The notes below the pieces were generated by a model that ran no database searches, had not been told where the DNA came from, and saw only the letters and a program-made list of their open reading frames with translations. Below, piece by piece: positions 48,640 through 59,632 of a stretch of 64,000 nt of DNA. Source of the DNA: Calliopum simillimum (lineage: Eukaryota > Arthropoda > Insecta > Diptera > Lauxaniidae); contig OX638372.1 of assembly GCA_951812925.1 (NCBI GenBank), positions 51,177,722 to 51,241,721 on the forward strand, read 5' to 3'. The number at the start of each line of letters is the position of its first letter. The stretch's first letter is position 1. The position numbers and the translations under genes are program-made.

Positions 48640-48905
48640 AACGTAGGATCAAATGAAATTTCGTGAAGATATTAAGGATTTAATGCAATAAGAATGATGA
48701 GAAGTTGTCCAGAACATTTTCAAAATGTTTAGCCTAAGTCAACAGATCTAATTTTTCAGCTTCCAGATTGACCACTCTACACTCATTGTACATTTTTAAG
48801 ATGCTCTAGACAACTTCTCATCATCCTCTGTAAAAGAAATCGATATGTCTCTATTGCACTAAATCCTTTATATCTGCGCAAAATTTCTTCCGATTTTGAT
48901 CAGCA
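48640..48905. repeat. Inverted-repeat element
   Basis: GATATTAAGGATTTAATGCAAT and GATGAGAAGTTGTCCAGA (48668-48713) are mirrored by the complementary strand of 48795-48890 in the same order. It abuts the hAT relic. Confidence 0.6.
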
Positions 48906-48931
48906 ATTAAATGTGCCATTGAATAAAATTG

Positions 48932-49982
48932 CTAAAAAAATGTATTTACTAACAATATATGCCAAAAACTAAGTGTTTCATTAGACGTTGATATGATATG
49001 GTTGGTTTGCGTTATAAGCTTAGTCGTTGACAGAACTGTTGATTTCAGCTCAAAATCGTTATTAATAAAGTGGTACGAATCCATAAGGCATCCTTCATTG
49101 GCCTTCGATGTACAAGAGTCCGTTGTTATAGCGACATGCAAAACACATTCTGAAATAAACTTCAATATGTCTTTCAAAGTTTTATATTCGTTTTAACCCG
49201 CCATCACTCGCGCACTACTTTTTGGATACCCCAATTTAAAACCTAAATGATTTTTAACTAAAAAATAAATTAAGCCCTATGGTCATTAGGTACATAAGGG
49301 CTTTTATTAGCCTATGCACAGAAAAAAGTACACTACTCGAATTTTTTTATTAGCATAATTTTAAATTTTTCCAAACCCTCCTTATGTACGGTTTTATGAT
49401 GCTATTGCTCGCGTGGGGTTTCTCAAACATCTCAAGCTGAGCAGTCAATTTTCTTTAAGTACAGAACGCGATAAGTTCTATTGTCAAGGCATTGGACACA
49501 TAAGGGCTTAAAAAATTTACTTATTCACACGAAATTAAATTTTTCCTGAATTTTTTTATAAACAAAAAGGTAACTTCTTTTTTTAAATTTTTTTAAGCTT
49601 TTTATACGCGGTTACTCGCGGGGTGCAACATACACCGCAGTCAAATTTTTCAAACGTTCTTGCACCGCAACAGTCTCAGCAAAACAAACAAGCGTGTGTC
49701 AGCTGATGTAACTGTTCAAAAGAAACTGCTTTTAGAAAAAGTGCTGTTCAAAATCATTAGAAAAGAAAATATAGCAATGATTTCAAGTAGTGGGGTGTAT
49801 AGTACACTCCGTGCGTGTGACCGCGGCTTAAGTGTCACATTTCGAAGGTATGTGTTGCTGGGAAATTTGTACCACATATCCAATACATGAACTAAATCGC
49901 GAAATCCTCGATCATTAACATAAGTAAATGACTGCACGTCTAATTTATTTCCCAGCTGAACTATTATCTTTGGTATTTTCAA
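48932..49982 (-). pseudogene. hAT transposase fragment, split by an insertion
   Basis: The minus-strand N-terminal part (49830-49982) reads DVQSFTYVNDRGFRDLVHVL then YKFPSNTYL, the hAT 'VexxGFrxLvxxLxPxYxiPSR' block. The later part (48932-49196) reads EYKTLKDILKF then VAITTDSCTSKANEG and HFINNDFELKS, the hAT ttDxWTSxan core. A 631-bp element sits between them (49197-49827). The catalytic C-terminus is absent. A relic, well below the usual 600-residue family length. Confidence 0.8.
49197..49827. mobile_element. piggyBac-like non-autonomous element inside hAT relic
   Basis: A 631-bp insert flanked by TTAA on both sides (49193-49196; 49828-49831), the target site of piggyBac elements. The ends are inverted and imperfect: CCCGCCATCACTCGCGCAC at the left and GCCGCGGTCACACGCACGG read inward from the right. 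No transposase coding was seen. It interrupts the hAT reading frame exactly at a TTAA. Confidence 0.75.
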
Positions 49983-50230
49983 GCTCCAAAAATTTTTCCA
50001 TGCACTTTTTCCTATTTTTAAAAATTAAATTTTTTTTCTTAAATTGTTAATTTTTTTAATTTTTAGTTATTTATTTAATTAAAATTGTTTTGTCCAGTTC
50101 ATTTAGCAAAAATATCCAACTTGATAATTTTTACTATGGTAAGATTTAACTATTGCCTTTAGGTTTTTTACACCTACCTACCAAATTTTATCAAAATTGT
50201 TTTGTAGGATATAATGGGATGTAACGAAAA

Positions 50231-50305
50231 GTGTCGCAAAAAAAGGGTCGAAAAAATGTGTCGCTAAAAATGTGTCGAAAAAATGTATCGGAAAAAATGT
50301 TCCAT
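50231..50305. repeat. Short tandem AAAAATGTGTCG-type repeat
   Basis: About six diverged 12-14-bp units (AAAAGTGTCGC, AAAAAATGTGTCGC, AAAAATGTGTCG, AAAAAATGTATCGG, AAAAAATGTTCC). Small local array. Confidence 0.7.
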
Positions 50306-50432
50306 TTCAAAAAATACGTTTATGGTTCTCACAACGGATTTTTTTGTGCTTTTATGTTAGGATATCTTAAAGATCGCACGAGACAGAGCAAATCAGAATA
50401 AGAATAAACAAAGACATCATACAAAGTAACTA

Positions 50433-51298
50433 ACAGGTCATTCAATAAGTCCGTAGGATAAGTAAGAAAAAAACAAAATTTTGACAAAACTTCGATTTTA
50501 TTATTCAACATAGTTGCCTTCGAGGGCGATACAACGACTATAGCGATTTTCCAATTTTTCGATACCACTTTCATATTACGATTTCTCTTTTTCGTCAAAA
50601 TAGGCCTCAGCTGACTGTCTTTTAGATTCTGGTGTGTAAAAGTGAAGCCATGTTTCATCTATTGTCACATATCGACGATAGAATTCGATTTTATTGCGGT
50701 TTAACAGCGGCTTAACACTCCTCTGAAGCATCAATTCGTTTTTGTTTTGGTCGACTGTGAGCTCACGCGGCACCTACTTTGCACAGAGCTTTCGCTTACC
50801 CAAATGTTCGTGTAAAATGGTAAAAACTATACCATCTGATATCTTTACAATGTCAGCTAGCCCGAGCACCTTCAATTTGCAATCGTTCATAACCAATTTG
50901 TGGATTTTTTTTTATGTTTTCTGGAATAACAGCCTTATTTGGGCGTCCACAGCGCTCTGCATCATTTGTGCTGGCACGACCATGTTTAAATTCAGCAATC
51001 CATTTGCATCGATGGAGCAGAGTTCGGATAATGTTTATTAAGCCATTGTTTGGTTTCCACTGTATTTTTTTCATCAAAAAGCGATGCTTTACCAAAACTC
51101 GGAATTTACTTTTTTCCATTTTTTTTTTACTAACAAAAGTTGCTTCACACAAAATGCTATAAGTCATGAATCAATAGTACGATTGCTGTCAAATTTATAC
51201 ACGTATCGTTTGAAGGTTAGTTCTAAACAAAAATCATATGGAAAAAATTCTAGTTACGCCATCTATGTGTCATCCTACGGACTTATTGAATGACCTGT
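50433..51298 (-). mobile_element. Internally deleted mariner (cecropia-like)
   Basis: An 866-bp element flanked by TA, with at least 27-bp inverted ends matching base for base (outer ACAGGTCATTCAATAAGTCC). The minus-strand transposase begins MEKSKFRVLVKHRFLMKK (near 51118). It keeps the first catalytic block (RYVTIDETWLHFYTPESKRQ, near 50660), then fuses directly to the C-terminal AYFDEKEKS region. About 450 bp encoding the other two catalytic residues are missing. The ends remain suitable for mobilisation by a related active mariner. Confidence 0.9.
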
Positions 51299-51489
51299 TA
51301 TTTTAGTTCCTGTTTCACATCTTTATTTTTTAGTTTCTTTGAAAGATCTATGTAAACTATCTACTAGCCTGTTATGCCAAAAAAACAAAGCATCAAGTTT
51401 ACGATTTTGCGGAGCACGTCAATTTTCGCAGGAGATTGGGGAAAAATGATTTCACCAAAAAAAAGTTGATACCTTACGTCATCTCAGTA

Positions 51490-52342
51490 GGGGAACTGAT
51501 GCTATTGTGGTATAGTTTTTCAATGTGGTATGGTCGCATATCTCCGAATTGGGAAAGAACCTGCGAACGTCACTGCTTTTATTCTATCAGAAAACATGAG
51601 AAACCAGGGATGTGTTGCTGTCATGCACCAAACAAAATTTTTCCGGTGTCAGTTGAACGAAATGTAAGTCGCGGGTGGTTGATTTTTTTTCCGGATTTTT
51701 TGCAAAAAAATTTTGTTAAGAAAAAGTTGCTTTTTAGTGAAGTTTTATTTATATTCAATAAAGTTAAGTGCTTAGTATTGCAAAATAAGTGTTTAACTGT
51801 ATAAATTCACAAAGTTTCCCATTTTATTTTTAGAATTTTGTAATTTCTAAAAATTGGCCAGTGTGGTATAGTCGGGATTCGCTAATGTGGTATATGAATA
51901 TTTCTTGTTATTCTTAACATTATTTGATTGCTGTTTATTTTTTTTATGAAAACTATGAGTTTGAGAACCAATGTAAATGTTATTATGAACTTATTTCATA
52001 CCTTTCAAACTTTATATTTGGTTGTATGGTTAAGTATACCACATTACCCTACTTATATGTACCACATTACTAGCCCACTTTACAAGTACTGATCAGTATA
52101 TATACCACATTGTGCCACCATATATACCACATTACCTCCCAAATTTTTGAAAACAGCTTTTTTGACATTTTTCAGATTTTGCTCAATAACTTTTTTTAAT
52201 GAAATTGCACACATTTGATTGAAATATATTCTGTAGCCAATACTTCAATGATTAGCATAAAAAATTTGGCTGATATTGATCCAACGGTTCTGTTTCAAAT
52301 TCCACCTAAACATTAGCTATACCACAATAGCATCAGTTCCCC
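51490..52342. mobile_element. 853-bp TA-flanked MITE with perfect 26-bp ends
   Basis: Ends GGGGAACTGATGCTATTGTG...GTATAG at 51490-51515 and 52317-52342 are exact reverse complements, flanked by TA (51488-51489; 52343-52344). Internally the word TACCACATT recurs at least five times between 52030 and 52140, looking like subterminal transposase-binding sites. The short open frames inside are not recognisable. A Tc1/mariner/pogo-type source is suggested by TA. Confidence 0.88.
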
Positions 52343-52344
52343 TA

Positions 52345-53392
52345 AGACATGTTATTTTAACGCGATAAAAACATTTTAAGACAAAAATTTCTCAAGTGAG
52401 CCACCTAAGGAACTAAACGTAAAAAGGCTTTCAAAAAAAATATTGTTTTGTAGCAACTAATAAGATAGTGTAGATTTTGTAAAACTTCTGAGATATTAAG
52501 CAAAGACCAGGGAATAAAATGGTATTTTTTTTTAACAAAATTTTTCATTTATTATTTTAAATCCCTATTTCAGATAGGTACATAATAATTAAGCAACTTT
52601 AGGCCTCTGAGAAAATTATAAAAAATATGTAGGCACTCTCCACATATCTAGAAAAAATATCACAGAATAAAATTGGGGAAATCGATATTGGTTCAAAAGT
52701 TATAAACAATATAGTGATGCCCTGCAAGTCTTTTTCAGTAGTAGAGAAAAACAAGGTATCTTACGATAAAAGTGCATAAAATGCTTAGAATCATCTAAGA
52801 AACACGTGAGAGTTTTTTTTTCGATTCTTTTTAATGTTGGTGTCTTTTTATTTTGCTTAGTTTTTTAACATAAATTTTCTATTCAATTCTGTTAAAATAT
52901 CCGTTAGTTTTAGAATGGAACTCGTATTACGTCTTGAGGTATAATGATTTTTTAGAGTGCCACGCCCGTGAATAGAATGCACGTTATCACGGCAAAACTG
53001 TTGCCTTTATTTTAATGTCACTTGGAATAGTGGTAGACTTAACCCTAAGGATAGAAATTAAAATCTTTTTATGTTTTAGTGCACCCCCAAGAAATGATAT
53101 TTAAAGTATTTGTTTCATAATGAGCTTCTAAAAAGAAAATATGCAGTTGTTGTTAGTAACTATAGTTCCATAGTCTCTTTAAAGTCAAATTGTCGTGGTC
53201 GAAATTCGGCCGCAAGGCGCACTGTAGTAAATGAAAAATGTTGGTCCAAAAAATATATAACATTTTACTTCCTGGTATATGCTTAATATTTTAAGAACAA
53301 GACGACGATAAAAATTAAAACGCCTTAAAAACGAAATAGAAACGATTATTTTGGACGCAGAATGTATCACAATATATTCTCAAAAAAAAAAA
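52345..53392. other. AT-rich non-coding DNA
   Basis: No coding seen. CATAAAATGCTTAGAATCAT near 52776 is a word shared with the repeat families at 26630 and 37090. Confidence 0.45.
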
Positions 53393-54185
53393 CTAGTAAG
53401 GGTGTTACCTTTGGCCTGGCCAAACATTAAATACCCTACACTGCAGTATTTTTGAAATTTTGCTCATTTGGGAGGTGTCACGCCCTCTTGTCCGAGTTCA
53501 CCCAGCTTTTGCTCAGAGCTTGCATTTATAGTTCTTAGTGTCTGAGTGAAATTTGGTTGGATTATCTCAAAAAAATCTTTCAGTATAGCATTTTGAAACA
53601 TTTGCTTACATGGGAGGTGCCACACCTCCTTGTTCGATTTCAACTAATTTTTGTTGAGAGCTTTAATTTATAATTCTTAGTGTCTGAGTCGAATTTGGTT
53701 TGAATATCTCAAGAAATGCGTTTAGTGTAGCGTTTTGGTGCATTTGGTTATATGGGAGGTGCCACGCCCTCTTGTCCGAATTCGCTAAGTATTTTTTTAG
53801 AGCTTGCGCTTACAATTTGTAGTATTTATGTGTATTTTGGTTGCATTATCGTGAAAAATACTCTTAAAATTGCATTTTGAATATATTTTTTGTATGGGCG
53901 GTAGGCGTGTTCGTTGATCGATTTTGCTCATTTTCAATCCCTCGAGCTAACTTTGACGACGGAGGCAGTGTACCAAATTTCATTGAATTATTTTGCTCAG
54001 TTTTCCCAAAAAGTGTATTTCAACACACAGCCAGCCAGCCAGCCAGACAGACGGACATGGCTATATCGACTCAGGAGGTGACGCCGATCAAAAATATATA
54101 TACTTTTCTATATCTGCCATGCCTCCTTCTCTGCGTTACAAACGGAAGGACAAAGTGAATATACCCTGAATGTAGGGTATAAAAA
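53393..54185 (-). mobile_element. DINE-1/Helentron-like element, copy E
   Basis: A 793-bp reverse-oriented copy just downstream (in the serpin direction) of the duplicated serpin upstream block. All family landmarks are present, including CTAG, the 15-bp palindrome and the subterminal ATACCCTACAC/GTGTAGGGTAT pair. Confidence 0.87.
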
Positions 54186-54402
54186 AAAAAAAAAAAATGG
54201 AATTTAATTTGTGCTAATACCTTATATCGTTTAAGAGTACACAAAGAATCAAATTTTCCTAAAAAAAATAGTGACTTCAAGCTCGTTGTGGGAAACTTAA
54301 ACGCAATTTTTTTGGTTTTGAAACAATTTTTGTAGTCAACAGGATCCAATGAATCACTTTGACATTTTAACACTTTAGGTTTTCGTGACCACTCCCAAAA
54401 AC

Positions 54403-54690
54403 ACGTAGAACCTGAGAGAAATTTGAATACCGAAAGCAACATTTAAATCTAATTATACAAATGTGTAATTGCATTAACTGTGAAAACATTAACGTGGTAG
54501 TTTTGTTTATTCGAAATTCGTTTCGATTAAAATGGAATCTCAAATATTTGTATAATTAATTACCAATTATTAATCTTTTGTCATAGTTTTTTACAGTTGC
54601 GCTTTAAGTGCAATTTACTTTCGTTAAAGTTGTGCAACTTTTTTACATTGTGAAAAGAGCCTTTAAAAATTTCGAAATATTTTCGGCAAA
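54403..54690 (-). promoter_or_regulatory. Second copy of the serpin upstream block
   Basis: An imperfect copy, same orientation, of the sequence upstream of serpin 1 exon 1 (46815-47130). No serpin exon follows it; downstream on the minus strand lies a short open reading frame (about 54200-54442, beginning MLLSVFKFLSG, unrecognised) and then a DINE-1-like element at 53393-54185. The simplest reading is the promoter remnant of a third tandem serpin copy whose body was lost to transposon insertion. An unrelated dispersed repeat cannot be excluded. Confidence 0.4.
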
Positions 54691-55125
54691 AAAACAAAAC
54701 TGCCACTATCATCCCTGGTTTAATGGTTAAGAATTATTAAGGCATACTATTTGCTGACCCCACCTTGTTTTTTCGTAATATGTCATGGCGGTCTTACAAT
54801 GTCATTACTGTCCTCTTGACCGTTGTATGGATAAGAAAATTATGCATCGCCTGATGGACAACCAAGATGCGTGAGATACAATGGGTGATTCTCAGATAAC
54901 TGTACTTTCTCCCATTATAAAGCTGGCAGATTTTTTTTCGATTGATATAAGTTTAAGTTATGTATATTACCTGAGAGTACCGAGTGTCACGTTTGTGACC
55001 ATAGCTCTTTAAAAATCAGGTTTTTGTATATAAGCTGCCTATAAAACTCAAACAAATGTTTTGCGGACAAGTCTGAGCATGAAAACCTTTGGGTGAAGGA
55101 TGGTGATCAAAATTAACGCATGCGT

Positions 55126-55610
55126 ATTAGGCCGGGTCGGTTTCCATCCAAAAAAAAAAAAATATTGGTAAAACCTCCTCTTATTTTGAAGCTTACCTTG
55201 AGTATGTAGGAAACAGAAAAAAAAAATTTATTTGGACCATTCAAAAAACAGTCAAAATGTTTTTTTTTCAATACTTCGAAAGCTGTTGTCCGATGTTTAA
55301 AAGTTATATATCGTTGTAAAGAGCTCATACTCTGAGTTGATACTCAGCTTCTATTGTTCGTTTCCCCTATTATTTATAAAAACTTAACTATTTGAGAATA
55401 TAATTATACCAAAAAACATAAAACAAAATATAGGCCTAACTAGGCCTTTTTCAACAATGTATAAAATTTAAAAATCGGACATCATCTGCCGAAGTTATGG
55501 AAAAAATACCATTTTTGTCTGTTTTAGAGTGGTCGAAAAAAAAAATTTTTTTTTTGTTTCATAGATATTTTAAGGTTTTTTCTATAGTTTTTTCATCGAC
55601 CCCGCCTAAT
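55126..55610. repeat. MITE-like repeat with ATTAGGC ends
   Basis: ATTAGGCCGGGTCG at 55126 and, read inward from 55610, ATTAGGCGGGGTCG. A similar end (GTTAGGCCGCGTCGATTTTT, reverse strand) occurs alone near 60465-60485. The interior has no coding. Confidence 0.5.
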
Positions 55611-55714
55611 GTGTATCTCAGTCTATTGACTGATAAAGGGATACCAACATAATATTTTCAAGAAAACTATTTTCTCCAAAACTCGAGGAAGGATTTCAAG
55701 TCGATCATAAATCA

Positions 55715-57915
55715 TTTCTAACTCAGATGAATATTGTAGCCATAACACCGTTCTACATGATTTTGCACAACTGGAAAAAACTAATATATTCTTAAAATAT
55801 GGCTAAAAATACGTTATATGTTTCTTCCCGATTTTCTGAATCAGGTCGAATTTTTTTAATCGGTTTTTGAAGCTTTTTATTCATGTGTTGAGTTGACGTT
55901 GACGTTACTTACATCTGAGGTATATCACGTGTTCTCCATACCTACGCAATATATTAAGAGTATTTTTGTGTTAAAAACTTTAACCCTCTACATCCCCCAA
56001 AAATGGGTTATTTTTAACCATTTCTTGAAAAGGTACAAAAATTACCCCTTAAACAGGGGAATAATGAATCAATATGTGCACAGAAACATTTGCTATAAAA
56101 TTTCACTAATAACTGCCGAACACTAAAAAGTCTAAACTTCATCGTGAAAGCCAAAAAACCGTCAATATTAATAAAGACCCCACACTAGGCATGCGTGGTT
56201 TGAAATTTTTACAGTAGGGTGAAATTTTGAAAATAGACCCTAAATATAGAAAGAAAATAATATCTGAAACTTTACATTATCCATATATTGTGTTTTAGCT
56301 AAACTTCGCAAAAGAAACTTATTTTCGAAATTTCACCCCACCGCACAGTGTGAGATTTTGCCAATCTAGAACGTCAAAATTCAATTAAAGCCGTAGTTTC
56401 AAAGATATTGAGTTGAAGTTTTGTATATGTGCTTTAATTCTTTATGCGGAGATTTGGTTCAGAGATGAAAAAAATCGAACAAAATTTACTTGCACCTCCG
56501 ATACAAATGTGCCTTTTTTTTGTAAAAAAAAAAAAAATAAAAAAAAAATTGGTTGTAATGAAGATATCAGCTTGAAAACGTGTATTTACCATTTCAGTGG
56601 TAACTGAATACTACTGTCAAAAAATGGGAGTGATTAAAATAGATAACATACATTTTTTTTTTCATGATTTCAGTGCAATTGTTCATTATGAAAAATGGAC
56701 AAGATTTTATTTTTTAAGTTTATTCTATGATTATGTATGCTCATTCTATATGGTTTGTCATAGCCTAAACACGCCCAACTTGTAAGTTATAGTCCATAAA
56801 AGATTCAAGATTTTTGAAATTTGTCTTACCTTTTAACTGATTATAAAATAATTTCATAAAAATACTTAAGTGCAAATGTAAGGGTTGTATATAGCAAAAA
56901 TTTTTATTGAAAGTATTGACCTTTAATGCAAAAAACTTTTTGCCAAAAATCAAACGCGCACAACTTCAATATGATCGCTCAAAGTTTTGTTATCGATGCA
57001 AGCTTGAAAATTTGTTTTCATGTTGTTCAATAGTACGTGTTTGATAGCTGCTATCATGCCAATGACATTTTTTTTATTCCTTTTTATGCTTATTTTCGTA
57101 ACAATTGGGGTGTTTTCTCACAAATTACAAAATATGATCGATTTTCAAGCACATTGTTTTTTTTTTTTTCATTTTGACGTCCTAGATTGGCAAAATCTCA
57201 CACTGTGCACCGTATAACTTTAAAACCACGTTTTGGATAAAACTTGTTTTTCCAAGGTCATTGCAAAATCACATAAACAAATTTTTTATTAAATATTAAC
57301 CCATTACATCCTGTTTTTGCGGGTTTATTTCACACAATATTCATGGGAAAATTTCATTAAGAGTCAGCGAAGTCAAGAAATGCTTAAAACTTAAGAATAA
57401 TACGTAAAAAAATTTAATTAACATCAGATGTGTGAGGTTTTTATTGATATTGACGATTTTTTGGCTTTAGCTTTTAAGTTTCCACTTTTTAGTGTTCGGC
57501 AATTGTTGCTATTATTATTTTAAAGCAAATATTTCTGTGCTACATATTGATTCATTATTCCCCTGTTTTGGGGTAATTTTTGTACCTTTTCAAGAGAAGA
57601 TTAAAAATTACCCATTTGCACTGAATGTAGAGGGTTAAGGTTTTTCACAAAAATATTCCTATTAATATCTTACATAAGTTTTCAGAACACGTGATAAAGA
57701 TTGTAAAATTTAGCGTGTCGACTCAACAAATGTATAGAAAACTTCAAAGGCCGATTAAAACGAAATTCGACCTGATGTAGAAAATCCGGAAGACACGTAT
57801 AACTTATTTTTAGCTATAATTTCAGAATATATTGATTTTTTGCAGTTGTGCCATCAAAAGTTGGTTTTTGTTGAAGGGTGTAACGATATACTTTATGAGC
57901 ATTGTTGAGTTTCTT
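55715..57915. repeat. 2.2-kb imperfect palindrome
   Basis: The left arm (55715-56190) and right arm (57440-57915) are about 470 bp of reverse-complementary sequence at roughly 75-80% by eye (shared AAAAGGTACAAAAATTACCC and GGGGAATAATGAATCAATAT). A second pair lies further in (56345-56385 with 57168-57207, shared CACAGTGTGAGATTTTGCCA). The centre is near 56790. No coding was recognised. Confidence 0.8.
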
Positions 57916-57937
57916 TTTTGGTCTCCTGACCGTCAAA

Positions 57938-58302
57938 TGTTCCTATTAAAGTCGCGAACTTACACTCACTTTTCACTCCCGATTAAAATAAGACGCACAA
58001 CCTCATTAGTTTAATTTACTAATCAAAAGACAATTTTATTAACTCTAAATAAAGCTTATATAGTTTGAAAATATTGTTCTCGTATAATAATCTTGAACAT
58101 AATGATCTTGACTATAGAATTTTGCTTATTTCACTAATTTATCTCGGAGGTCGGAATGCATCATATCTCATGGTTGAACTCTTCGTGGTCAACCACAAGA
58201 TATGCCTAAAACTATGCCATATTATTGATGCCACAATAATATAACTTGAAATATTTAAAAGATGCCTCAACTGAGAATCGCATGTGGTTTTAACCCACAA
58301 CA
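57938..58302 (-). mobile_element. LTR of a copia-like retrotransposon
   Basis: On the minus strand a purine tract (GAGGGGGGAGGAA, 58303-58315) is followed by a 365-bp segment starting TGTTGTGGG and ending GGAACA, so the ends are TGTT...AACA. It contains CTATATAAGC (TATA-like) and AATAAA-like TTAATAAAAT words in the right order for an LTR. No second copy of this LTR is in the window. The copia assignment rests on the TGTTG start after a G-rich tract and is tentative. Confidence 0.6.
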
Positions 58303-59255
58303 TTCCTCCCCCCTCGGAAAAAGAAAAGATTATGGTTGGAAAACAACCATGATCTTTTCTGAGGGCTCGACCTTGAGTCTGAATAATAACCTTACATTAA
58401 TAAATTTTATCAGAATAAACCAATACCAAATAAAAAATAACTGCCATAAAATAATTTGTCAAAATAATTGCATAAAAGCCAAATGATAAGTACAAAATAA
58501 TGAAATACATTCTCCTGCCTAACTGGAACATGGGCCACTCCTTTGATAAACGAGAACCACTGCAGCACCGCACCTCAGATACTTTTCCTGGGATATCGCT
58601 GTTCCGCTTGTTGGCAAGTCACGTTTGGTGGAAGGTATCGGCGTACAAATATACAGCAAAAATTTGAGGACCAAAACTACATCCAAGGCTCAGTAGTGAA
58701 AATAAATGCGTTCATTCTCTAGGCAACCACCTCTGTGCTCCACTAAACGTTGATGACATAATTTCAATCTTGCAATGGCAGCATGTGTACTTCGATTCGA
58801 CTATTATTTTTGGTATTCTGTGGCCAGCATGGACTCAGAAGTTCAACACTGATCTGGCTGTCGTTAAATGTTTTCTCCTAGGAGAGCGGCAAATAACTTT
58901 GGCTTCCCTCCCCTCCAACAGCTGGGTTGTCGCCTCATTTATGATAGGCAACCCGAGTCACAATACTTGACATGCCTCAGTCGCCAAAACTCACTCCAAC
59001 AAACTCTAGCCATTCAACCAATAAACTTAGCTACTGGTGTCATCGTTAATGCACATATATGGGCAGGACGTCGCTCATCTCGTTCACTAAATCCCTCGTC
59101 CGGGTTAACTGCCGCCAATACACCCCTGCCAAACGCAACCAATCCCAAGCGATAGCCTGTTTCCTGTTCCATTTCCATTTTTGGTTGTTTTTAATCGCTA
59201 TAGTTTTTGAAAGCAGGAGTAGGACATGCCAAGTTTGTGGCATTTGAGTTATATT
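58303..59255 (-). mobile_element. Probable internal 3' region of the LTR element
   Basis: This lies on the internal side of the purine tract at 58303-58315 and is distinctly less AT-rich than its surroundings (58500-59200). No reverse transcriptase, integrase or RNase H motif is recognisable. The short open frames on both strands look unlike known proteins, so this may be untranslated or badly decayed. The far boundary near 59255 is a composition change only. Confidence 0.35.
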
Positions 59256-59632
59256 AACAAACGTTCTTTTGTCTAACGGATAACTACTTAGTTGTTAGTT
59301 AAATTGATCCACTTTTTGAGAAAAACATAATTCCTAGTATATAACGTCGTTTTTGCAGTAAAAAGCTCACTACATAGATGAAATTGGCAGAAGACACAAA
59401 CAGCACAGTAATCTGAGAATCACCCATATACTCCTTATTTAGGTTATTTTTTTAAGGGAATTCCTTTAGTCGCGTAAATGCCCCAAAAACATCGTTACAC
59501 TTTTGTATTGATTTGGCAGGTCTTACAAGCTTACGAGGTTTTCGAGGCAATTAAATGGCTTTTGAAGTTATTTATGTTTAAAAATATTTTTTAGTTGGCT
59601 AATGAAAATTTCAGCTTGATATCATTTCCAGG

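Larger units (their letters stand above)
54889..59429. repeat. Large composite element with matching inverted ends
   Basis: The left end TGGGTGATTCTCAGATAACTG (54890) and the right end read inward, TGGGTGATTCTCAGATTACTG, match at all but one position. The 4.5 kb between contain a big palindrome (55715-57915), a MITE-like repeat (55126-55610) and the LTR segment. It may be one foldback-type element enlarged by later insertions, or two separate elements in opposite orientation. Confidence 0.5.

Noticed and set aside
53877..54158. 93-codon frame, and similar frames in the other DINE-1-like copies
   Set aside because: They are translations of the non-coding repeat family and are not conserved as proteins between copies.
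54200..54442. Frame beginning MLLSVFKFLSG, possibly a small secreted protein
   Set aside because: Its start lies within the duplicated serpin upstream block and it runs straight into a DINE-1-like element; no family match and no splice evidence.
58770..59247. Open frames of 62-95 codons on both strands in the less AT-rich segment
   Set aside because: No recognisable retroelement motif; frames overlap on both strands, so none can be preferred.
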